64,000 nucleotides of DNA from Chromobacterium sp. IIBBL 290-4 (GTDB lineage Bacteria; Pseudomonadota; Gammaproteobacteria; Burkholderiales; Chromobacteriaceae), in the NCBI RefSeq assembly GCF_024207115.1, contig NZ_CP100128.1, forward strand, positions 2,976,001 through 3,040,000. Direction: 5' to 3'. Under the pieces are notes generated by a model that saw only the letters and a list, made by a program, of their open reading frames with translations, was not told the DNA's origin and did no database searches. The position numbers were made by a program, and so were the translations under genes. This document shows positions 8,830-19,704 of this stretch, in pieces; within the stretch, counting starts at the first letter, position 1; each line of letters begins with the position of its first letter.

Positions 8830-9267
8830 ATGCAGCTTGTCGAAAAGAGCGTCCTGGTGGCGCATACGCCGGCGCAGATGTATGCGCTGGTGGACGATAT
8901 CGAAAACTACAGCCGTTTTCTGCCCTGGTGCGGCAAGACCGAGGTATTGTCGCGCGAGGACGGCCAGGTGGTCGCCAGCCTCCACATCGACTACCTGAAA
9001 GTGAAGCAGCACTTCACCACGCGCAACCATAATGTCGAGAATGTGTCCATCCGCATGGAACTGGTGGATGGGCCGTTTGAACAGCTGGAAGGGCTCTGGC
9101 ATTTCAAGCCCTTGGGCGATTTTGGCTGCAAAATCGAATTCAGCCTGCGTTACCAGTTTTCCAGCCGGATCCTGGAAAAGATCATCGGCCCGGTCTTCGG
9201 CCACATCAGCGGCACCCTGGTGGATGCCTTCATCAAGGAAGCGGACAGGAAGTACGGCGATGACTGA
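8830..9267 (+). CDS. ratA: RatA-family protein (START/polyketide-cyclase-like)
   Basis: A 145-residue START/SRPBCC-fold protein with the family pattern VEKSVLVAHTPAQMYALVDDIENYSRFLPWC. E. coli RatA (YfjG) has been described as a toxin that binds the 50S subunit and blocks subunit joining. The fold is also close to the CoQ-binding protein Coq10, so a role in ubiquinone function is equally possible. The ATG at 8830 was chosen over upstream in-frame codons because conservation begins here. It overlaps rnfH by 8 bases and is divergent from smpB. Confidence 0.92.
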   Translation: MQLVEKSVLVAHTPAQMYALVDDIENYSRFLPWCGKTEVLSREDGQVVASLHIDYLKVKQHFTTRNHNVENVSIRMELVDGPFEQLEGLWHFKPLGDFGCKIEFSLRYQFSSRILEKIIGPVFGHISGTLVDAFIKEADRKYGDD

Positions 9268-9562
9268 CAAGATCAGGGTGGAGGTGGCGTATGCGCGGCC
9301 GGATCGACAGTGGCTGTTGACTGTGGATTTGCCGCAAGGCGGCACGGCGCTGGAGGCGGTGAAGGCTTCCGGCATTCTGGCGGATTGCCCGGAGTTGAGC
9401 GCGGAGACGCTAAAGCTGGGCGTGTTCGGCAAGTCGGTCAAGCCGGATGCCGCGCTGCGTCCGCAGGATAGGGTGGAAATCTACCGGCCCTTGCTGGCCG
9501 ACCCCAAGGAAGTGCGGCGTCAGCGCGCCGAGGCGGGCAAGAAAATGAAAAAGGGCGTTTAG
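9260..9562 (+). CDS. rnfH: RnfH-family ubiquitin-like protein (RatB)
   Basis: A 100-residue beta-grasp (ubiquitin-like) protein of the UPF0125/RnfH family. It has the typical start with VEVAYARPDRQWLLTVDLP and a DRVEIYRPLLADPKEVRRQRA segment, followed by a basic tail. Function is poorly known. It is the usual partner of ratA and is translated from an ATG inside the last codons of ratA. A bidirectional terminator follows, separating it from the convergent GGDEF gene. Confidence 0.92.
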   Translation: MTDKIRVEVAYARPDRQWLLTVDLPQGGTALEAVKASGILADCPELSAETLKLGVFGKSVKPDAALRPQDRVEIYRPLLADPKEVRRQRAEAGKKMKKGV

Positions 9563-9576
9563 GCGGCCAGGGAAGT

Positions 9577-9609
9577 AAAAAAAGGATGGCCAAGGCGCCA
9601 TCCTTTTTT
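9577..9609. terminator. Bidirectional terminator between rnfH and GGDEF gene
   Basis: A 7-bp stem (9584-9590 with 9597-9603) flanked by seven A on the left and six T on the right, placed between two convergent genes. Confidence 0.85.
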
Positions 9610-9627
9610 ATTGATATCGGCGAGATG

Positions 9628-11406
9628 TCAGCTCAGCGCTTCTTCCGCCGAACAGACGCGGTTTTTGCCGTTGATCTTGGCCTGGTACATGGCCTGGTCG
9701 GCGCGCTCCAGCACATCCGACTCCATCTCTCCCAGATGCCAGCGCGCCACGCCGGCGCTGAAGGTGATCAGCAGCTTGTCGTTGTTGGCCAGGAAGAAGG
9801 TTTTGGTCAGCTCGCGCTGTAGGCGCTGCACGGTTTGCACCGCCTCGGTTTCCGGGGTGTCCGGCATCAGGATGACGAACTCCTCGCCGCCGAAGCGGGC
9901 GACGATGTCGGCCGGGCGCAGGCTATGCTTGATCACATCCACCAGATACTTCAGCGCGTCGTCGCCGGCCAGATGGCCGTAGCGGTCGTTCAGCTGTTTG
10001 AAGTTGTCCACGTCGATCAGCGCGACCGACAGCGGCGCGGCGGTGCGCTCGGCGCGGCCGATTTCGCGCTGGAAGTATTCAGCCAGGCCGCGGCGGTTGT
10101 AGGCGCCGGTCAGCTGGTCTTCCTTGACCTTGGCGCTGGCGGCTTCGAGAGCGGACTCCAGTTCGCGGATGCGCAGTTCGGCCGCTTCCACTTGCTCCTT
10201 GGCTGAAACCAGCTCGTCGCGGGAGCGGGTCAGATCCAGTTGCATGACCGAGGTGTCTTCCATCAGGGCGCTGATGATGCCGCCCAGATCGCTGACATTG
10301 TCGGTTTGCTTCAGTTTCTCGCTGTGAGCCTGGATCTTGCTGTGGAATTCGTCGGTGCTGTCCGTCATCATCGCCAGCCGGGTGACGAAGCGGTCCAGCA
10401 GGGCGCGCAGCGAGCTGGCGGCTTCGTCCAGCGAGCTCTTCAGCATGCCTTGCTTGCGGATGACTTCCTTCAGGCTGGTTTCCAGCTGATAGATTTGCTG
10501 CATGGACAGCGGCTCTTGGCTGAGCATTTCCTGCAGGGAGCCGACTTGTCCCAGCAGGTATTCGTCCGAACGATTGAGCTCGGCCACATTGTCCAGCATC
10601 AGCTTGAGCAGGTTGGTCAGGCCCGTGGTCAGGCGGCCTTCCTGTTGCGACTGCAGCTCCAGCTTGATCATGAAGGCGCGCAGCTTGGGCATGAAGGCGT
10701 TGAGCCTGGGCTCGTCGGCGATGTCGTCCAGCTCTTTGAGCAAGCCTTCCAGGCCGTCGACGAGATCCGGGTAGCTCGCCAGGCGCGGTTCCAGGCCGTG
10801 CTTCAGCGCGAACGCCAGGGTGCGTTGCCAGGATTGCCAGCTGCTGTCGACTTCTTCCGGGGCGCTGGCGGAGGCGTCGCCATCGCTTGTCTCTTCGCCG
10901 CTGGCCGGCATTTCTCGGGCGGAGGGCGAGGCATTCCAGTTTTGCAGCAGGGCGACCAGCTTCTGATTGAGTTCTTCAGGCTGATTGCCGTAATTGATCA
11001 GCACGCGTTCCAGCGCGCTTTGCTTGTGGTGTTGAGGCAGGTCGGGCTGGCGCAGTTCCCAGCTCTTGATCAGATTTTGCAGCAACAGGCCCCAGCTTTG
11101 CGTCAGCTGCTGGGTGGCGAAGGTGCCGCGCAGGAAATCGATGACCAGTTGCGGGGCTTGTTCCCAGCGGCTTTCATCCAGCACCTGCTTGAGGCGGCTG
11201 AGCGTGACCTTGGCCTGGACGTTTTCCTGGGGCAGCGTTTCCAGCGCGCGCAGCAGCAGAACGGCCAGCTTGTTGTCGCGAGCCATCGGGGTTTGCGTCA
11301 ACTCGTGGTAAACCCGCTCGAAGTTTTCCGGCGTGGGAAGCAGTTTCCGCATGGACAACTGTTTCAGGGTTTCTCTTGCCACTTCGATAGGGTTCTGTGT
11401 CGTCAT
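9628..11406 (-). CDS. Diguanylate cyclase (GGDEF) with long N-terminal helical region
   Basis: The C-terminal domain (about the last 170 residues) is a full GGDEF domain that would make cyclic di-GMP from two GTP. It has LTGAYNRRGL, DVDNFKQLND, the active site GGEEF, and an RPAD five residues before it that fits the product-inhibition I-site. The preceding 420 residues are soluble, leucine-rich and heptad-like with no known sensor domain. No membrane segment is visible. I chose the ATG at 11406 (592 residues), which has AAGG eight bases upstream. An in-frame ATG at 11445 lacks a ribosome site. It follows ftsB closely on the same strand. Confidence 0.9.
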   Translation of the reverse strand: MTTQNPIEVARETLKQLSMRKLLPTPENFERVYHELTQTPMARDNKLAVLLLRALETLPQENVQAKVTLSRLKQVLDESRWEQAPQLVIDFLRGTFATQQLTQSWGLLLQNLIKSWELRQPDLPQHHKQSALERVLINYGNQPEELNQKLVALLQNWNASPSAREMPASGEETSDGDASASAPEEVDSSWQSWQRTLAFALKHGLEPRLASYPDLVDGLEGLLKELDDIADEPRLNAFMPKLRAFMIKLELQSQQEGRLTTGLTNLLKLMLDNVAELNRSDEYLLGQVGSLQEMLSQEPLSMQQIYQLETSLKEVIRKQGMLKSSLDEAASSLRALLDRFVTRLAMMTDSTDEFHSKIQAHSEKLKQTDNVSDLGGIISALMEDTSVMQLDLTRSRDELVSAKEQVEAAELRIRELESALEAASAKVKEDQLTGAYNRRGLAEYFQREIGRAERTAAPLSVALIDVDNFKQLNDRYGHLAGDDALKYLVDVIKHSLRPADIVARFGGEEFVILMPDTPETEAVQTVQRLQRELTKTFFLANNDKLLITFSAGVARWHLGEMESDVLERADQAMYQAKINGKNRVCSAEEALS

Positions 11407-11451
11407 TGCCCAAACCTTGGTGCTCTTAAGGCGGCCAGCCATCATGGATTG

Positions 11452-11775
11452 TCAGTGGGGGTGAGTGTCCGTTGTCGGGTGACCCGGCAGCGGCGTGTTC
11501 TTGCTGGTGTCCAGCAACTGGAAGAACACTTCGCCGTTGCGAATCATGCCAAGTTCGTTACGCGCTCTTTCCTCTATCGCATCGCTGCCTTGTTTCAGAT
11601 CGCGCACTTCGGCATCAAGCGCGGCGTTGCGGGCAACCAGTTTTTGGGTGGTCGCCCGCTGTTCCTGCAGTTGCTTATCCAGCTGCCAGACCCTGAGCCA
11701 GCTGCCCTTGCCGAACCATAAAGGCCACTGCAAGGCGAGGATAACGGTTACCAGGGTCGCGGTCAGCCAGCGCAT
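11452..11775 (-). CDS. ftsB: Cell division protein FtsB
   Basis: A 107-residue bitopic protein with one N-terminal membrane helix (residues 3-21) and a heptad-rich periplasmic coiled coil (about 28-70), the pattern of FtsB/DivIC septum formation initiators. In the divisome FtsB joins FtsL and FtsQ. The C terminus is slightly longer than in E. coli (ends in His/Thr/Pro-rich residues). The gene begins only 4 bases after eno, the usual eno-ftsB pairing in proteobacteria, so they are probably cotranscribed. Confidence 0.93.
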   Translation of the reverse strand: MRWLTATLVTVILALQWPLWFGKGSWLRVWQLDKQLQEQRATTQKLVARNAALDAEVRDLKQGSDAIEERARNELGMIRNGEVFFQLLDTSKNTPLPGHPTTDTHPH

Positions 11776-11779
11776 GCAA

Positions 11780-13081
<1,302 letters not shown>

Positions 13082-13102
13082 TTAAGTTGAACTTGCGGAG
13101 GC

Positions 13103-13127
13103 AAAAACAGCCCGGCGCTTGCCGGGC
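13103..13127 (-). terminator. Possible terminator between kdsA and eno
   Basis: A 7-bp GC stem (13110-13116 with 13121-13127) followed on the minus strand by TGTTTTTG. The T run is interrupted, so pyrG-kdsA transcripts may partly read into eno. Confidence 0.5.
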
Positions 13128-13146
13128 CGATTTTGGCCTTCGAGTA

Positions 13147-13995
13147 TTACAGCGAGTGCTCTTGCCAGGGATTTTGCTTGACCAGCTTGTCCAGCGCCTT
13201 GAGCGTAGTCAGCAATTCTTTTACCTGGGCAAGCGGCAGGGCGTTGGGGCCGTCGCACAGCGCCTGGTCCGGGTCGGGGTGCGTTTCCAGGTACAAGCCG
13301 GAAATGCCCGCCGCCACCGCCGCCCGCGCCAGCGTCGGCACGAAGCGGCGCGGGTTGGCGGCGTGCTGCAGCGCGCCGGGCAATTGCACCGCGTGGCTGA
13401 CGTCGAACACCACCGGGCAGGCGGTGTCGCGCATCACGGCCAGCGAGCGCATATCCGCCACCAGGTCGTGATAGCCGAACGAGGTGCCGCGCTCGCAGGC
13501 CAGGAAGCTGTCTTCCGGCAGCCCGGCCTCGCGCGCGGCTTCGCGCGCCCAGCTTATCACTTGCCGCATTTCGCCTGGGGCCATGAATTGGCCCTTCTTG
13601 ATATTGACGGGTTTGCCGCACTGCGCGACCGCGCGGATGAAGTCGGCCTGATGCGCCAGAAAGGCGGGGGTTTGCACCACATCCACCACGCTGGCGACCT
13701 GCACCACTTCGTTTTCGGTATGCACGTCGGTCAGAACGGGCACGCCGATCTGGCGTCGGACTTCTTCCAGCATGCGCAGGCCCTGGTCGATGCCGAAGCC
13801 GCGGAACACATTGGAAGCCGGCCGATTGGCCTTGTCATAGCTGGCCTTGTAGATGAAGGGGATGGCCAGCTCGCTGGCGATCTCCTTCAACTGCCCCGCG
13901 GTGTCCAGCGCCATTTGGGCGCTTTCCAGCACGCTGGGGCCTGCGATCAGGAATAAGGGCTGATCCAGGCCGATTTCGAATCCGCACAGTTTCAT
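13147..13995 (-). CDS. kdsA: 3-deoxy-8-phosphooctulonate synthase (KDO-8-P synthase)
   Basis: Condenses arabinose 5-phosphate with phosphoenolpyruvate to KDO-8-phosphate for lipid A-core synthesis. The 282-residue TIM barrel has [10 protein letters not shown] near the start, [17 protein letters not shown] and [10 protein letters not shown], all conserved in KdsA. It starts 5 bases after the pyrG stop, so the two genes form an operon, as in many proteobacteria where pyrG, kdsA and eno are neighbours. Confidence 0.96.
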   Translation of the reverse strand: MKLCGFEIGLDQPLFLIAGPSVLESAQMALDTAGQLKEIASELAIPFIYKASYDKANRPASNVFRGFGIDQGLRMLEEVRRQIGVPVLTDVHTENEVVQVASVVDVVQTPAFLAHQADFIRAVAQCGKPVNIKKGQFMAPGEMRQVISWAREAAREAGLPEDSFLACERGTSFGYHDLVADMRSLAVMRDTACPVVFDVSHAVQLPGALQHAANPRRFVPTLARAAVAAGISGLYLETHPDPDQALCDGPNALPLAQVKELLTTLKALDKLVKQNPWQEHSL

Positions 13996-14000
13996 CAGTG

Positions 14001-15671
<1,671 letters not shown>

Positions 15672-15848
15672 TTACCAAGAAATCGTCTCGAGTTGAATCA
15701 CTTGATATCATCTTGTTGCGGGAAAGAATGCAACACTTGTCCTAAGGTTGCGCCGATAGTGCTCGCCTCGCTGTGGCGAATCCGTTACAATGTCGACCGA
15801 CTGTTTCATACGTGAGTGCGCCTAAATTCATTTAGGTGCGCGTTCTGC

Positions 15849-15878
15849 TTGAATATCTGGCTTTTTCTATGTTATAAA
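15849..15878 (+). promoter_or_regulatory. Candidate sigma70 promoter of rpmB-rpmG
   Basis: TTGAAT, an 18-base spacer, then TATAAA, ending 32 bases before the rpmB ATG. A short inverted repeat centred near 15829 lies just upstream. It is the best -35/-10 pair in the interval. Confidence 0.55.
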
Positions 15879-15910
15879 GCCAGCTTTTACCGGTTTTGGG
15901 GAGTTTAACC

Positions 15911-16144
15911 ATGGCGCGTGTTTGCAAAGTCACCGGCAAGCGTCCGATGACCGGGAACAACGTTTCCCACGCCAACAACAAGACTAAACGTCGTTTCCTG
16001 CCGAACCTGCAATATCGCAAGTTCTGGGTAGAAAGCGAAAACCGCTGGGTGCGCCTGCGCGTATCCAACGCCGCTCTGCGTACCATCGACAAGGTGGGCA
16101 TCGATGCAGTGCTGGCTGATCTGCGCGCTCGCGGCGAGATCTAA
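15911..16144 (+). CDS. rpmB: 50S ribosomal protein L28
   Basis: The 77-residue basic protein begins [27 protein letters not shown], the L28 signature, and ends with [18 protein letters not shown] sequence (here [14 protein letters not shown]). It is preceded by a GGGGAG ribosome site. rpmG follows after 35 bases, the standard rpmB-rpmG order. Confidence 0.98.
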   Translation: MARVCKVTGKRPMTGNNVSHANNKTKRRFLPNLQYRKFWVESENRWVRLRVSNAALRTIDKVGIDAVLADLRARGEI

Positions 16145-16179
16145 GCGGTCTAACTAGATAACGCACAGAGGAATACATC

Positions 16180-16335
16180 ATGCGCGATAAGATCAAGCTG
16201 GAATCCACCGCTGGCACCGGCCACTTCTACACCACCACCAAGAACAAGCGCACCATGCCGGAAAAGATGGAGATCAAGAAGTTCGATCCCGTTGCCCGCA
16301 AGCACGTTCTGTACAAAGAAACCAAGCTGAAATAA
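16180..16335 (+). CDS. rpmG: 50S ribosomal protein L33
   Basis: A 51-residue protein, [20 protein letters not shown] at its start and [19 protein letters not shown] at its end, which is the classic L33 sequence. It has no cysteines, so it is the zinc-free (C-minus) form. An AGAGGAAT ribosome site lies just before the ATG. Cotranscribed with rpmB and followed by a strong terminator. Confidence 0.97.
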   Translation: MRDKIKLESTAGTGHFYTTTKNKRTMPEKMEIKKFDPVARKHVLYKETKLK

Positions 16336-16359
16336 GCTTGTTTTCCGGTTGGTAGAGAG

Positions 16360-16390
16360 CCCTTCTCTGGTGCACGGAGAAGGGTTTTTT
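16360..16390 (+). terminator. Terminator of rpmB-rpmG
   Basis: An 8-bp stem (16360-16367 with 16377-16384) followed by six T. Confidence 0.85.
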
Positions 16391-16423
16391 ATTGGTCCTG
16401 TTTTGCAGGGCTGTGCACAGCAG

Positions 16424-16451
16424 AAAGGCCAGTCATTCGACTGGCCTTTTT
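16424..16451. terminator. Second hairpin between rpmG and udg
   Basis: An 11-bp perfect stem (16424-16434 with 16439-16449, loop ATTC) with five T on the plus side and AGAAA on the minus side. It probably ends the convergent udg operon and backs up the rpmG terminator. Confidence 0.75.
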
Positions 16452-16471
16452 CGTTTTCCGTGGCTTGCGGC

Positions 16472-17326
16472 TCAGCCGCCTGCGTGCTGGTAGACCTTGC
16501 GGGCCAGCAGCAGGTCCTGCCACGCCTTGGCCTTGTCCGGCTGATTGCGCAGCAGGTAGGCGGGGTGATAGCTCACCACCAGCGGCACGCCTTGGTAGCG
16601 GTGCACTTTGCCGCGCAGGCGGCCGATGGAATCTTCCGTCTCCAGCAGTGTCTGGGCGGCGAAGCGGCCTAGGGCCAGGATCAGCGTCGGTTGGATGTGG
16701 CGGATCTGTTGCAGCAAATAACCGTTGCAGGCGGCGATTTCATCCGGCGCCGGATTGCGGTTGCCGGGCGGACGGCACTTGAGCACGTTGGCGATATAAA
16801 CATCCTGATCGCGGTCCAGTCCCGCCGCCAGCAGCATATTGTCCAGCAGCTGGCCGGCGCGGCCGACGAAGGGCAGGCCTTGCTTGTCCTCTTGCTCGCC
16901 CGGCGCTTCGCCTATCAATAGCCAGCGGGCCTTGGCATTGCCGCGGCCGAATACTGTCTGGGTGCGGGTTTCGCATAGGCGGCATTGCTGGCAGTCTGCC
17001 ACCTGCTGTTGCAGCTCGGACCAGTCCAGTTGCGGCAATTCGCTGCGGACCTCCGCGCGCAATGTCGTGCTTGGCGGCGTTGCGGCCGGCGCGTGCGCCG
17101 TGGTATCGGGGGCGGCCGTTGCCGCTTGGGCGGGCTCAATGCTCGGCTTGGCGGGTTCGATGGCTTCGGCGGGCGCTTCGAAGGCATGGGGCGGAGACTT
17201 GGCCTGGGCTTCGGCGAGCCAGGCCTGGCGCGCGAGTTCTCCCGGATGCTGGTCGAAGCGGCCGTCGCGCGGCAGCCATGTCGGACCGAGTCCCATACTT
17301 TGTTGCAGCAGCTTGCTCCGGCTCAC
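16472..17326 (-). CDS. Uracil-DNA glycosylase, iron-sulfur type (family 4)
   Basis: Removes uracil from DNA for base excision repair. The C-terminal 200 residues carry the family-4 features: a cysteine cluster ([10 protein letters not shown]) for a 4Fe-4S cluster, [20 protein letters not shown] at the active site and HPAYLLRN near the end. The N-terminal 85 residues are Ala/Pro-rich and likely disordered, a common addition in betaproteobacterial members. The start is a GTG at 17326 overlapping the rimI stop as GTGA, which implies translational coupling. The upstream ATG at 17398 would lie inside rimI and is less likely. Confidence 0.9.
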   Translation of the reverse strand: MSRSKLLQQSMGLGPTWLPRDGRFDQHPGELARQAWLAEAQAKSPPHAFEAPAEAIEPAKPSIEPAQAATAAPDTTAHAPAATPPSTTLRAEVRSELPQLDWSELQQQVADCQQCRLCETRTQTVFGRGNAKARWLLIGEAPGEQEDKQGLPFVGRAGQLLDNMLLAAGLDRDQDVYIANVLKCRPPGNRNPAPDEIAACNGYLLQQIRHIQPTLILALGRFAAQTLLETEDSIGRLRGKVHRYQGVPLVVSYHPAYLLRNQPDKAKAWQDLLLARKVYQHAGG

Positions 17327-17766
17327 AGGATGGCCTCCATCAGGATGGCGTGCTCGCGGCCGTGCTTCGCGGGGTAGTAGTTCTTGCGCAGCCCGCACTG
17401 ATGAAAATTGCAGTGCTGGTAAAGCTTGCGCGCCGCCTCATTGCTTTCGCGCACTTCCAGGAACAATCTGCGACAGCAGTCGTCGCGCAGGTCTTGCAGC
17501 ATGGACTCCATCAGCAGGCGGCCATTGCCTTGGCCCTGGTGTTCGCGGGCGATGACGATGTTGAGAATTTCCGCCTCATCCAGCACGCGCATGATCAGGA
17601 CGTATCCCATCAGCGCGCCTTCATCTGAAAACAGCCCATAGCAAGGATAGCCGGCCTCCAGGCTGTCGCGGTATTGGCCGACGCGCCAGGGATGGTCGGT
17701 GGCCTGCTGTTCCATATCGGCCAGCAGCTCAGGACTGTTGGGAGCGAAGCGGCGCACTTGGCTCAT
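17323..17766 (-). CDS. rimI: Ribosomal protein S18 alanine N-acetyltransferase RimI
   Basis: A 147-residue GNAT acetyltransferase that acetylates the N-terminal alanine of S18. The acetyl-CoA loop motif is seen as [13 protein letters not shown], and [18 protein letters not shown] is the conserved C-terminal block with the catalytic Glu/Tyr region. It overlaps tsaB upstream and udg downstream, each by 4 bases, so tsaB-rimI-udg is one tightly coupled operon. Confidence 0.93.
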   Translation of the reverse strand: MSQVRRFAPNSPELLADMEQQATDHPWRVGQYRDSLEAGYPCYGLFSDEGALMGYVLIMRVLDEAEILNIVIAREHQGQGNGRLLMESMLQDLRDDCCRRLFLEVRESNEAARKLYQHCNFHQCGLRKNYYPAKHGREHAILMEAIL

Positions 17767-18434
17767 CGTTGGCGCGCCTGCTGCTGCTCCACGCTGGTCA
17801 GCGCCACTTTGTTGCGGACATAGAGCAACTCCGCCTCGCGCGGGTGGGTGTGGGGGTAGCGTCCGCTTGCGGCCAGCCGGATATAGGCTTCGGCATGGGG
17901 GCGGCTGTGCGGAGAGAGGGGAAGCGCGCTCCGGGCTTCCGGCAGCAACTGGGCGTAGTTGTCAAAGCCGTCGCCGGCGAGCAGGGTTGTGCCCTCCGGC
18001 AAGGCGATGGTCTCGGGAGAGGCTACGCTGATCGGGCTCAGCCGTTTCCAGTCGGCTCCGGTTTGGTAGAGCGCGCTATATACCTGTTGCATGCGCGCGT
18101 CGAAGCAAACCAGCACCTGGCCTTCGCCGGCCTGGTAGGCCAGATTGTCCAGCGTGGGGATGGCGATGGTGGGCAGGTCGGCGGAGAAGGCCAGGCCTTG
18201 AGCGACGCCGCAGGCGATGCGCAGGCCGGTGAACGCGCCGGGGCCTTGTCCAAAAACAATGCCGTCAAGCGAACCCAGGCTCACGCCGGCCTCGGCGAGC
18301 AGGCGCGATATCTCCGGCAGGGTGCGTTCGGCGTGCTTCTGCTCAACGCATTGATGAAATGCCAACATCTCCCCATCCAGGCTCAAGGCGAGGGACAGGT
18401 AGGTGGTGGAGGTGTCCAGGGCTAACAGTTTCAT
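17763..18434 (-). CDS. tsaB: tRNA t6A37 synthesis subunit TsaB
   Basis: TsaB is the ASKHA-fold partner of TsaD in forming threonylcarbamoyladenosine at position 37 of ANN-decoding tRNAs. The 223-residue protein begins LLALDTSTTYLSLALS and has GQGPGAFTGLRIACGVAQGLA, both diagnostic. It lacks the metal-binding histidines of TsaD, as expected for TsaB. It heads the operon with rimI and udg. Confidence 0.95.
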   Translation of the reverse strand: MKLLALDTSTTYLSLALSLDGEMLAFHQCVEQKHAERTLPEISRLLAEAGVSLGSLDGIVFGQGPGAFTGLRIACGVAQGLAFSADLPTIAIPTLDNLAYQAGEGQVLVCFDARMQQVYSALYQTGADWKRLSPISVASPETIALPEGTTLLAGDGFDNYAQLLPEARSALPLSPHSRPHAEAYIRLAASGRYPHTHPREAELLYVRNKVALTSVEQQQARQR

Positions 18435-18465
18435 TGGGCTTGATACAACCTTGCAAGGCTTGGGA

Positions 18466-19689
18466 TTATAAGCCCAGTTCCTCTACCCAGGCGAGCGCCG
18501 AAATATGGGCCTGGTTCAATTGCTCGCAAGTGAGCCCCAGTTGATCGCATAGTTGCGGCACGCCTTCCAGATTGCCGTCCTCGCAGGCGCGGGCCAGTTT
18601 CAGATACTGGCTCATCGAACCCCTGTCGTGCAGCAAGGCCTCGTTTACCGGCGATGGGAGCTGCAGATGCATGATGATCTTGTCCATCGGCATGTCGAAC
18701 AGCACGTCCAGCAAGCTGAACAGGCCGACGATGAACAGATTGTCGTTGACGTCGTGGCGCTCGCCCAATTGCATGCCCAGCAGCTCCATGAACCGGCCGC
18801 GGGTGACTGCGGTTTTTTGCAGAGCGGGGGGCGCGTGGCTGTCATCGGAGGCGGTGACCAGCAGCAGCGTCAGCCAGCGGTAAAGCTTTTGATAGCCCAG
18901 CACGGTGACCGCATGCGAGAACGAGCTGATGGTGGTGTTGAGTCCGGCGGCCGCGGAGTTGACGTAGCGCAGCAGCTTGTAGGACAGGGCCACGTCGCGC
19001 TTGAGCACCTGTTCGATGTCGCGGATGTCGGCATCCAGCCGCAGCAAATTCAACAGCTCCAGCGTATTGCTGAAGGTGGGGTGGATCACCTTGGCCGTCA
19101 GCGTTTCCGGCTTGGCGAAGTAATAGCCCTGGAAGCCGTCCATGCCAAGCTCTTTGCAGAGATGGAACTGGGCGTGGGTTTCCACGCGTTCGGCGATGCG
19201 GATCAGCGGATAGCTGCGGAGTCGCGCCGCCAGCATCTGGAAGCGGGTGGCGTCCTGGTTTTGGATGTCCAGCTTGACGTAGTTGGCCAACTCGAGAAAG
19301 GCCGCCGCCGGCGATTCGAAGCTGAAGTCGTCCAGCGCGATGCCGAAGCCCATCGAGCGCAAATGCCGGGCGCGCGACAGCAGCTCATTGCTGGGGACGA
19401 TGCGGGGCGAAAGATCCAGAATGATGCGCCGCGGCGGCAGCAGTTCCAGAAACTCGCTGTTGAGCATGGTCTCGCCGACGTTGATGAAGGCCAGCTTGTT
19501 GCCTATCAGCCAGCTGGTGCCCATATTGTTCAGCGTATTGACCAGCACATCGGTGTCGGCTTGCAGCTCGGTATGCTTGCCGACGCCGGACGCCTCTCCG
19601 CTGGGACGAAAAAGCAGCTCATAACCTATGAGCTGCTGGTTGCGGTTCAGAACCGGCTGCCGTCCGATGAAGGCAGTATTGGTGGTCAT
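18466..19689 (-). CDS. EAL-like plus HDOD domain signalling protein
   Basis: The 407-residue protein has an N-terminal degenerate EAL domain (about 1-200) and a C-terminal HDOD domain (about 205-400). EAL motifs partly survive: YELLFR at the EAL position, ALDDF, KLD, AERVET and GFQGYYFAKP. The catalytic E-x-T-E strand is replaced by LDLSP and the DFGTG loop by DFSFE, so phosphodiesterase activity is unlikely and a scaffolding or c-di-GMP sensing role is more likely. The stop-to-start distance to cheA upstream is 15 bases, so it belongs to the chemotaxis operon. CdgJ/YuxH-like proteins of this layout affect motility in other bacteria. Confidence 0.88.
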   Translation of the reverse strand: MTTNTAFIGRQPVLNRNQQLIGYELLFRPSGEASGVGKHTELQADTDVLVNTLNNMGTSWLIGNKLAFINVGETMLNSEFLELLPPRRIILDLSPRIVPSNELLSRARHLRSMGFGIALDDFSFESPAAAFLELANYVKLDIQNQDATRFQMLAARLRSYPLIRIAERVETHAQFHLCKELGMDGFQGYYFAKPETLTAKVIHPTFSNTLELLNLLRLDADIRDIEQVLKRDVALSYKLLRYVNSAAAGLNTTISSFSHAVTVLGYQKLYRWLTLLLVTASDDSHAPPALQKTAVTRGRFMELLGMQLGERHDVNDNLFIVGLFSLLDVLFDMPMDKIIMHLQLPSPVNEALLHDRGSMSQYLKLARACEDGNLEGVPQLCDQLGLTCEQLNQAHISALAWVEELGL

Positions 19690-19704
19690 GCTTGCGCCTT
19701 GAAG

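Noticed and set aside
15813..15843. Inverted repeat upstream of rpmB as a terminator
   Set aside because: The stem is present but no T run follows in either direction; it lies in a promoter region and could be an operator at most.
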